DNA from: Robiginitomaculum sp.
GTDB taxonomy: Bacteria; Pseudomonadota; Alphaproteobacteria; Caulobacterales; Maricaulaceae
NCBI GenBank assembly: GCA_002733735.2
Contig: NVWT02000001.1
Location: forward strand, 50,294-57,434
DNA: 7,141 nucleotides
Reading direction: 5' to 3'
Shown here: in pieces, positions 1 to 5,031 of the stretch
How positions within the stretch are numbered: position 1 is the stretch's first letter
Layout: the number at the start of each line of letters is the position of its first letter
Notes under the pieces: model-generated
What the model saw: only the letters and a program-made list of their open reading frames with translations
What the model was told of the DNA's origin: nothing
Databases searched by the model: none
Position numbers and translations under genes: made by a program

Positions 1-588
1 GGGTTTACTATTGGTCACAGCATAACTTTGGGCTTAGCCAGCCTTGGTGTGATCATTCCCTTTGAGCCGGCAATAGAGGCTTTAATAGGATTTTCTATAG
101 CTTTTGTTGCTGTGGAAATTCTGGTTCCGGCGAATAGTCGCAATTGGAAACCAGTAATTATTGGATCAACCATACTGATGTTGCTATTAGGTTTTGCTGG
201 CTGGTTGAAGATAAGTATAATACCGGCCAGCATCTGGCTGGGCTTGGCTTTATTTATTGCTTGTTACGGAATGCTGGTAACTTCTGCCAAACAAGTAAGA
301 AGCGCTAGCATCATGCTGACTGCGGCCTTTGGACTTGTGCACGGAGCAGGCTTTGCCAGCGTACTTCAAGCAACTGGGCTACCGCATAACCGGCAAGTAT
401 CTGCATTGTTTGGCTTTAACGTAGGTGTCGAAATCGGACAATTATTAGTGGTAATATTATGGGTTATATTGCTAAAATTAACAGCTAAAGTACTATCGCA
501 AGCATCTGTTTCGAAAATTGAAATTATCCTTGCTGGTATAATATTGGCATCAGGAATATTCTGGATGATTGACAGGTCTTTTATATGA
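1..588 (+). CDS. HupE/UreJ-family membrane protein, 5'-truncated by the window edge
   Basis: The frame is open from base 1 and ends with TGA at 586-588, giving 195 visible residues; the true start lies outside the window. The TTG at 28 is internal, because the residues before it (FTIGHSITL, visible residues 2-10) are a hallmark of the HupE/UreJ_2 family. Other family-like blocks are EILVPANS (39-46), HGAGFAS (114-120) and LFGFNVGVEIGQL (136-148). About six hydrophobic segments alternate with short polar loops, so this is an integral inner-membrane protein. Relatives are linked by annotation to nickel or cobalt uptake for hydrogenase or urease, but this subfamily is mostly uncharacterised and no metalloenzyme gene is visible here. 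The metal-transport role is therefore inference. The stop overlaps the start of the aldolase gene by four bases (ATGA), which implies co-transcription and probably translational coupling. Confidence 0.85.
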   Translation, partial: GFTIGHSITLGLASLGVIIPFEPAIEALIGFSIAFVAVEILVPANSRNWKPVIIGSTILMLLLGFAGWLKISIIPASIWLGLALFIACYGMLVTSAKQVRSASIMLTAAFGLVHGAGFASVLQATGLPHNRQVSALFGFNVGVEIGQLLVVILWVILLKLTAKVLSQASVSKIEIILAGIILASGIFWMIDRSFI

Positions 589-1382
589 GTAATCTTCACA
601 GTGATAATTCAATTCCTTTTGCTGCGCAATTCCAAAGCATAGCTCATTGGTTGGCGGTTAAAGGCTGGTCGGAAGCTGCTGGTGGTAATATGTCCATACG
701 CATCGACGCGCCAACAGGCTTGCCAGAAACCACATTCATTGCATTGCCGGTGCCTGTTCCACATCTGGCAGGCAAGGCCCTTGTGGTGACCGGCTCTGGC
801 ACTAGGTGCCGTGATATTGCCCGCGAGCCAGACCCAAGTTTGGGCTTGTATAAAATTGGTGCGTCCGGTGAGGATTATTGCTGGTTGGCTGGAAACAAGA
901 AACCAACTATGGAATTGCCGGCTCATTGTGCAATTCATAACACTTTGGCTGAATACCGCCCCAAAGACATTGCCATTTTGCACACTCATCCGGCAAATTT
1001 GATTGCCCTTTGTCATTGGCCTGATTTCACCAATGGCACAGAAATTTCAAACCGTATTTTAAGCCTGCAAAGCGAAGCCCGTCTGCACCTGCCAGAAGGT
1101 GTCGGCTTTGTTGAACATGAACTACCCGGTTCGCTTATTTTGGGCTTGAAATCCGCAGAGCAAGTGAAACAACACCAATTGGTATTATGGCAATATCATG
1201 GGTGTTTGGCGACGGGTAGTAGCTTAGACCACGCATTTGATTCATTAGAAATTTTTGACAAATGTGCCGAAATTTTCTGGAAATTAAAAGCCGCCGGCAT
1301 TGATCCAAAAGGTATTGCCGAGGATACAATCAAAGAAACATTGCAATTTTTTGGCCAACTTGATCGCTACCCGAAACAATAG
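585..1382 (+). CDS. rhaD: Rhamnulose-1-phosphate aldolase-like class II aldolase
   Basis: This 265-residue protein belongs to the zinc-dependent class II aldolase/adducin family. From memory it aligns along its whole length with E. coli RhaD, which cleaves L-rhamnulose 1-phosphate to dihydroxyacetone phosphate and L-lactaldehyde in the cytoplasm. Matching blocks are KGWSEAAGGN (26-35, phosphate-binding GGN), VTGSG (68-72), PTMELPAH (107-114), LHTHPANLIAL (132-142) and QLVLWQYHG (198-206). E110 fits the catalytic glutamate, and H133, H135 and H205 fit the three zinc ligands. The length is close to that of RhaD (about 274). The ATG overlaps the preceding stop (ATGA), and an AGG at 574-576 sits 8 bases upstream as a plausible ribosome binding site. 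No rhamnose isomerase, kinase or transporter is visible, so another 2-ketose 1-phosphate or related substrate is possible. The family call is firm; the exact substrate is less so. Confidence 0.82.
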   Translation: MSNLHSDNSIPFAAQFQSIAHWLAVKGWSEAAGGNMSIRIDAPTGLPETTFIALPVPVPHLAGKALVVTGSGTRCRDIAREPDPSLGLYKIGASGEDYCWLAGNKKPTMELPAHCAIHNTLAEYRPKDIAILHTHPANLIALCHWPDFTNGTEISNRILSLQSEARLHLPEGVGFVEHELPGSLILGLKSAEQVKQHQLVLWQYHGCLATGSSLDHAFDSLEIFDKCAEIFWKLKAAGIDPKGIAEDTIKETLQFFGQLDRYPKQ

Positions 1383-1412
1383 TTGCAATAAAGCAATATG
1401 GGTTAACACATG

Positions 1413-1440
1413 AAAAGCCACGTATTAAAGGCTTTTGTTT
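1413..1440 (+). terminator. Possible weak intrinsic terminator after the aldolase gene
   Basis: A perfect 7-bp inverted repeat, AAAAGCC (1413-1419) and GGCTTTT (1430-1436), encloses a 10-base loop and is followed by GTTTATTTT. It lies about 30 bases past the aldolase stop, where a terminator is expected. Only three of the seven pairs are G-C and the T-run is interrupted, so it would be weak. Confidence 0.35.
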
Positions 1441-1643
1441 ATTTTACTGTTATCAAAGAGCCGCAAACTGGTGCGTAAAACACCAATAACACAACTATTA
1501 TAGCCGGCCTATACAGTGCGAGTATTAAGGCAAACTATCCCCGCTATTTGATTGTTCTTAAGTGCTAATGAGTATCAAATAAGGGTGCAATATTTGCTAA
1601 ACGATTGTCTATGTCTGCTAATTAACTGCCAATTAAAGGTTAC

Positions 1644-1695
1644 GAGCAAGGGTGCGTGCCCCTTGCTCCAACCCTTGTTCTGCCCCTTGTAAGAA
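1644..1695. repeat. Hairpin plus three CCCTTG motifs at 12-bp period
   Basis: GAGCAAGGG (1644-1652) and CCCTTGCTC (1660-1668) form a perfect 9-bp stem with a 7-base loop. The hexamer CCCTTG begins at 1660, 1672 and 1684, so three direct copies are exactly 12 bp apart; the left arm of the stem supplies an inverted copy (1647-1652). The bases between the hexamers are poorly conserved. Short, regularly spaced motifs can be protein-binding sites or iteron-like remnants. No replication or regulator gene lies beside them, so function is unknown and chance is possible. Confidence 0.45.
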
Positions 1696-1965
1696 AATGC
1701 TCTAAATATGCGGACTTGGCGTTATCAAGATTACCATTACTCTGACTAAGCCATACCGCGAAGCAAGCGATTGTCCACCCGCGCATAACTGGAAGCGCAT
1801 AGCAAAACCCAAATCAACACCGAGAAAACAGGCGACCTAGTCTCCCCCGATACACCGCCTGTAAAGCGGCGCGCGCTCCAAAAGGGCACGAGACGTTCTA
1901 CGAGCGGCTCTGACGCTCAATTTTACTGGTGGCAAGTTGATGATTGATGGTTTACATTTTGATTC

Positions 1966-3513
1966 ATGAGTTTGAATACAAAAAAACCTTTAAGCATTTT
2001 AGAAGTTACAGATGCCGCGCGTCTATTACGTAATTCCGAAATATGCTCGAAAAACCGCAAATATTTTGGCCAGTATATGACACCGTTTTCTATTGGTCAG
2101 TTCATGGCGTCATTGTTTAAAGCTTTTCCCGAGAAGACAAAATTTTTAGACCCGGGTAGCGGGATAGGTTCCCTGACAGCATCATTTCTTGATGAGGTTC
2201 TATCTAATTGGAGGGCGAAGAATATTGCAGTTACTTGCGTCGAGCAAGATGAGGAAATGATTAAAGTCCTAAATAATACGCTTAGCATTATAAAAAAGTC
2301 TAGTGACAAAACAAACACAAAAATTGATTTCGAAGTTCTCAATGAAGATTATATTTTACGAAGTATAGAAGACAGTAAATTTGGTTCTTTTACCCATATC
2401 ATAGCAAACCCACCTTATAAAAAGTTAGGAAGCCAAACAGACCATGCAATCAAGTTGTCAAAGAGTGGCATAAAAGCTTCCAATCTCTATGCCGCTTTTT
2501 TAGCTCTTTCGGCAGAGCAATTAGCTCCTGGCGGGGAACTAGTAGCTATCGTGCCGCGTTCCTTTTGTAATGGCCCGTACTTTAAAGCATTCAGAAAGTA
2601 TTTTTTTAATAGGGTCAGTCTACAACAAGTCCATGTTTTCAAAAGTAGAAAGGATGCTTTTAAAACAGATTCTGTTTTGCAAGAGAATATTATTTTACAC
2701 GTTGCTAAAATACCTCCGAGCAATAATGTTCTGATCTCGACTTCTTTAGGCGCGGATTTCGAGAAAAATGCCAATGGAAAAATAACAAGCCCAACTTATA
2801 CTCAGCTAAAGCAACCCTATAAAATGGTATTAGATCATTCTAGCGATAATTTTATTGTTTATCTGCCGACTAGTTTAAATGAACAAAGTATAGTTTTACG
2901 AATGCAAAGTTTTTTAAGTGATCTAGAGGACATTAAGGTTTCGATTTCGACTGGCGCTGTCGTAGATTTTCGTCACAAAAATGATTTGGAAAATACGTTT
3001 GATAGGCATTGTGCTCCATTATTATATGCTTGCCACTTGCGTGGTCGTCGTTTGAATTGGCCGATGTTAGGTAAAAAACCGAATGCAATCAGGGTTACAG
3101 AGACTTCAAAATCTTACCTATGGGCTAACGAAGGATACTTCGTAGTTACAAAACGGTTCTCATCAAAAGAAGAGAAAAAACGGATTGTGGCAACAGTTGT
3201 AAAGTCAGATGTGTCCCATAAATATATAGGCTTTGAAAATCATCTCAATGTATTTCACAATAGTAAAACTGGTTTATCAGAGGCTTTGGCAAATGGCCTT
3301 TCCATTTTTCTTAATAGTACAATGGTGGATCAATACTTCAGAATATTCAATGGTCACACCCAAGTTAATGCGACTGATTTAAGAATGATGCGATATCCTA
3401 GTGTAGACGTTCTTTTAGAAGTGGGGCAAAATGTACAGTCTAACGAACTGTCACAAAGTGATATTGATACTATCTTTCAAAAAGCATTCCACAAAGAGAG
3501 TATGGCAGCATGA
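1966..3513 (+). CDS. Type II DNA adenine-N6 methyltransferase of a BsuBI/PstI-like RM system
   Basis: This 515-residue enzyme is predicted to transfer a methyl group from S-adenosylmethionine to N6 of adenine in the recognition site, protecting host DNA from the endonuclease encoded next. Motifs run in gamma-class order: motif X GQYMTP (35-40), motif I LDPGSGIGSL (61-70) for the cofactor, motif II CVEQD (91-95) with its acidic E93, and catalytic motif IV NPPY (148-151). The C-terminal half, from about residue 250, lacks common motifs and should hold the target-recognition region, as is usual in this group. The ATG at 1966 is the first available, because an in-frame TGA lies at 1960-1962; no clear Shine-Dalgarno sequence precedes it. 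The gene looks complete and is more AT-rich than recJ, consistent with horizontal acquisition. Its stop overlaps the endonuclease start. CTGCAG specificity is inferred from the partner's family only. Confidence 0.92.
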   Translation: MSLNTKKPLSILEVTDAARLLRNSEICSKNRKYFGQYMTPFSIGQFMASLFKAFPEKTKFLDPGSGIGSLTASFLDEVLSNWRAKNIAVTCVEQDEEMIKVLNNTLSIIKKSSDKTNTKIDFEVLNEDYILRSIEDSKFGSFTHIIANPPYKKLGSQTDHAIKLSKSGIKASNLYAAFLALSAEQLAPGGELVAIVPRSFCNGPYFKAFRKYFFNRVSLQQVHVFKSRKDAFKTDSVLQENIILHVAKIPPSNNVLISTSLGADFEKNANGKITSPTYTQLKQPYKMVLDHSSDNFIVYLPTSLNEQSIVLRMQSFLSDLEDIKVSISTGAVVDFRHKNDLENTFDRHCAPLLYACHLRGRRLNWPMLGKKPNAIRVTETSKSYLWANEGYFVVTKRFSSKEEKKRIVATVVKSDVSHKYIGFENHLNVFHNSKTGLSEALANGLSIFLNSTMVDQYFRIFNGHTQVNATDLRMMRYPSVDVLLEVGQNVQSNELSQSDIDTIFQKAFHKESMAA

Positions 3514-4457
3514 ACAGTAAACAACGCATACGAATTGATGAAGCAATTGCAATTCTTAAAGATGTAGGGATGCCAAAAGAGCAAATAAATGACCGTTCTG
3601 GTTTAACTCTACTTGCTCTTGCTGATATTACTGCCGCGACTAAGTGGGCAAAATTAAACCGTCCATTGCTTGGCATTACACCAATCATGAATTTCTGTAT
3701 GAGTGCCTATAATATTAAATACGCACCTAATACTCGTGAAACATTCCGTAGGCAAACTATGCACCAATTCGTGGCCGCTGGGTTGGCAGTCTATAACCCC
3801 GATAAACCAGATCGCCCTGTTAATAGTCCTAAAGCATGTTATCAGTTGAGCCCTGATATGAGTGACTTGTTACGCTCTCATGGAAAAACGAGTTGGAAAC
3901 ATCAACTTCAAATATTTTTGAAGTTGCAACCATCTTTGGCGCAACAATATAGCAACCCGCGTAATATGCAAAAAATATCAGTTACCGCTCCTGATGGCAC
4001 ATCTCTAGTCTTGTCACCAGGAGTTCACAGCCAACTTATATCTGATATTATTCTAGAATTTTGTCCGCGTTTTGCGCCCGGGTCTGTGCTCATATACGCA
4101 GGGGATACAGCGCAAAAGGGAAAGATACTAAAGCCAGAAATACTAAAGACGCTTGGTGTTACAGTAGCCAAAGAAGGTAAATTGCCAGATGTTGTCGTTT
4201 ATTATCCAAAGAAAAACTGGCTTCTTTTGATCGAATCGGTAACTTCCCATGGGCCAGTAGACCCAAAACGACACCAAGAGCTTGAAGAGTTATTTAAGGG
4301 TTCTAGGCCTGGGCTGGTTTATGTAACGGCCTTTCCGAGTCGATCTGTCATGACGAAATATTTAGATTCGATTTCTTGGGAAACTGAGGTATGGGTAGCT
4401 GATGCACCCGAACACTTAATACATTTTAATGGAGATAGATTCCTTGGCCCTCATTAG
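3510..4457 (+). CDS. BsuBI/PstI-family type II restriction endonuclease
   Basis: This 315-residue protein matches the BsuBI/PstI restriction endonuclease family (BsuBI and PstI both cut CTGCAG). The N-terminal half (about 1-165) resembles the family's helical, likely DNA-recognising domain. The C-terminal half is the catalytic domain, with strongly family-like blocks: GVHSQLISDIILEFCPRFAPG (171-191, abbreviated here by its ends GVH and APG), YAGDTAQKG (196-204), LPDVVVYYPKKNWLLLIES (225-243) and TSHGPVDPKRH (245-255), then VTAFPSR and the tail HLIHFNGDRFLGP (302-314). D227 and E242 are candidate metal-binding residues of a PD-(D/E)XK-like site. The ATG lies inside the ATGA overlap with the methyltransferase, preceded by AGAGAG (3495-3500). 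Methyltransferase-first order suits the need to protect DNA before cutting. No separate controller (C) gene is present. The gene appears intact; the actual target could differ from CTGCAG. Confidence 0.93.
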   Translation: MNSKQRIRIDEAIAILKDVGMPKEQINDRSGLTLLALADITAATKWAKLNRPLLGITPIMNFCMSAYNIKYAPNTRETFRRQTMHQFVAAGLAVYNPDKPDRPVNSPKACYQLSPDMSDLLRSHGKTSWKHQLQIFLKLQPSLAQQYSNPRNMQKISVTAPDGTSLVLSPGVHSQLISDIILEFCPRFAPGSVLIYAGDTAQKGKILKPEILKTLGVTVAKEGKLPDVVVYYPKKNWLLLIESVTSHGPVDPKRHQELEELFKGSRPGLVYVTAFPSRSVMTKYLDSISWETEVWVADAPEHLIHFNGDRFLGPH

Positions 4458-4549
4458 CTATGGCGGTTCGATAGATCAACTTCATCTCCAAAATATACAA
4501 ACTCCCATCCGTACTTAGGCCAATTAGGGCGATCATTTAAAACAGCGAA
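4454..4549 (-). pseudogene. Unidentified 3' gene fragment converging on the restriction gene
   Basis: On the minus strand 31 codons are open and end in TAA (4454-4456), which overlaps the TAG of the restriction gene tail to tail. The peptide is strikingly protein-like: it contains PNWPKYGWEFVYFGDEV and is rich in aromatic residues. It has no start codon and is cut off upstream by an in-frame TAG (4550-4552), next to the integrase relic. I read it as the C-terminal tail of a lost convergent gene. I do not recognise the family, and a chance open frame is possible. Confidence 0.35.
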
Positions 4550-4553
4550 CTAT

Positions 4554-4699
4554 TCAGCTGCAGGCCAAAGCAAGACAAAGTGCGGGATTGGACAATGGAA
4601 CCGTATAGGGTTTGCGCATTTTCATTCGTAATCAGGTACATTCCACATACGCTGTTCAATATCAAACTCATCCCATTGCGCGAGACGTAATTTACCGTA
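4554..4699 (-). pseudogene. Frameshifted relic of a P4-type tyrosine integrase
   Basis: Two adjoining minus-strand frames together give the box I region of a P4-type integrase, the enzyme that inserts genomic islands at tRNA 3' ends. The first piece (4694-4625) reads GKLRLAQWDEFDIEQRMW then NVPDYE, and stops. One base out of phase, the second (4628-4557) continues RMKMRKPYTVPLS, then stops at 4554-4556. Together they follow the familiar family order: (G)ELR..W.E.D, W.(I/V)P, RMKMR.P..VPLS. The arginine of LRLAQW corresponds to the box I catalytic arginine. A single lost base near 4626-4630 accounts for the shift. The N-terminal arm and DNA-binding domains, box II (HxxR) and the catalytic tyrosine are missing, so the product cannot be active. 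It points away from the tRNA-Glu 3' end, the usual layout for such islands. Confidence 0.75.
4558..4563. other. Single CTGCAG site, candidate target of the resident RM system
   Basis: CTGCAG is the sequence recognised by the named family members BsuBI and PstI. By eye this is the only copy in the window. It lies about 100 bases past the endonuclease gene, inside the integrase relic. Roughly one or two copies would be expected by chance in a window of this length, so its rarity means little. Confidence 0.5.
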
Positions 4700-4863
4700 T
4701 CGCCGCCGACATGTGCTTGATTTTTCATGTCGTCACCATAGCCGGTGGGGTGAGACGGTCAAGAAAGACCCCGGTGGGGTATTTACCCGGCTAACGCACG
4801 AAAGAGCGGCGGCGCGAAGAGCCGGAACCGGTCTGTCATAGAATTTTACGGATTTTCACAGTT
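4700..4863. other. Non-coding, GC-rich decayed sequence between integrase relic and tRNA-Glu
   Basis: The missing 5' part of the integrase should be here, but I could not recognise it in any minus-strand frame beyond about 4735. The stretch is GC-rich and repeat-laden: CCGGTGGGGT occurs twice (4742-4751 and 4771-4780), and TAGCCGG (4739-4745) is the inverse of CCGGCTA (4787-4793). An open + frame that crosses this stretch and the relic (4612-4794) is antisense to the integrase remains and is not supported as a gene. Confidence 0.5.
4757..4780 (-). terminator. Possible terminator downstream of tRNA-Glu
   Basis: Read on the minus strand, ACCCC (4780-4776), a 3-base loop and GGGGT (4772-4768) form a G-C-rich 5-bp stem followed by CTTTCTTG. 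It sits about 85 bases past the tRNA 3' end. The T-run is broken and the stem short, so this is tentative; the hairpin is also part of a repeated GC-rich motif. Confidence 0.28.
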
Positions 4864-4938
4864 TGGTAGGCCCTAGGGGAATCGAACCCCTCTTTCCAGG
4901 TTGAAAACCTGGCGTCCTAACCGATAGACGAAGGGCCC
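4864..4938 (-). tRNA. tRNA-Glu (anticodon TTC), CCA encoded
   Basis: The minus strand folds as a complete cloverleaf and decodes GAA/GAG. The acceptor 5' strand is GGGCCCT (4938-4932), followed by TC and a D-arm starting GTCT with loop GGTTAGGAC. The anticodon stem CCAGG/CCTGG carries loop TTTTCAA, placing anticodon TTC at 4905-4903. The T-arm has GGTTCGATTCC. The 3' acceptor strand is AGGGCCT (4874-4868), with discriminator A (4867) and encoded CCA (4866-4864). The TTCGTCTA start and the TTC anticodon are typical of bacterial tRNA-Glu. The terminal pair is a G1-U72 wobble rather than Watson-Crick. Its 3' end faces the integrase relic, so it is the probable integration site of the neighbouring island. 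Confidence 0.95.
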
Positions 4939-4956
4939 ACACTAACTGTGGCGCGA

Positions 4957-4985
4957 CTATTATCCAGCAACGCGAAGAAACGCAA
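4957..4985 (-). promoter_or_regulatory. Probable sigma-70 promoter for tRNA-Glu
   Basis: On the minus strand a -35-like TTGCGT (4985-4980) precedes a -10 region GATAATAG. Reading the -10 as TAATAG (4962-4957) gives a 17-base spacer; reading it as GATAAT (4964-4959, five of six consensus bases) gives 15. A GC-rich GTCGCGCC run follows, like the discriminators of stable-RNA promoters under stringent control. Transcription would begin about 10-15 bases before the tRNA. So the tRNA can be made independently of recJ upstream. Confidence 0.5.
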
Positions 4986-5031
4986 GACCTTAGCCACAGC
5001 TATTTGCACTTTTTTTGTAGAAAACCATATT

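Larger units (their letters stand above)
1383..1965. other. Long intergenic spacer at the left edge of the RM module
   Basis: These 583 bases hold no gene I can support. Features seen are the weak terminator-like hairpin; a TGGTG/CACCA hairpin (1469-1473 and 1481-1485); an 8-bp inverted repeat TATTTGAT/ATCAAATA (1545-1552 and 1574-1581); the octamer AAGGGTGC twice (1581-1588 and 1648-1655); a 9-bp hairpin near 1650 with periodic CCCTTG motifs; and a GC-rich patch around 1840-1915. On the minus strand 1749-1916 stays open for 56 codons without an ATG. I found no good sigma-70 promoter close to the methyltransferase start. The patchwork suits an insertion boundary that has collected debris, but no copy of the tRNA-Glu 3' end was seen here. 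Confidence 0.6.

Noticed and set aside
609..1016. 135-codon - strand open frame
   Set aside because: It is antisense to the aldolase gene, whose active-site residues are all in the + frame; no family features were seen.
1410..1478. 22-codon + ORF with ATG after the aldolase gene
   Set aside because: It overlaps the putative terminator hairpin, lacks a ribosome binding site and is short enough to be chance.
1545..1581. 8-bp inverted repeat TATTTGAT/ATCAAATA as possible transposon ends
   Set aside because: The arms are only 21 bases apart with no transposase, and no target duplication is seen; it is AT-rich and could be chance.
1844..1900. tRNA-like anticodon arm on the minus strand (GCCGC, loop TTTACAG, GCGGT)
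   Set aside because: The stem-loop could hold a Val anticodon, but there is no T-arm consensus (TTCGA), no D-arm and no pairing acceptor stem, so a tRNA is not supported.
1920..1965. Promoter for the methyltransferase gene
   Set aside because: TTGATG and TACATT elements are present but only 10 bases apart, and other hexamer pairs also fail the 16-18 base spacing.
1383..1965. CRISPR array or toxin-antitoxin pair
   Set aside because: No evenly spaced long repeats and no pair of small overlapping ORFs were found; the CCCTTG motifs are far too short and close for CRISPR.
4612..4794. 60-codon + strand open frame
   Set aside because: It is antisense to the integrase relic and crosses the repeat-rich debris; nothing protein-like was recognised.
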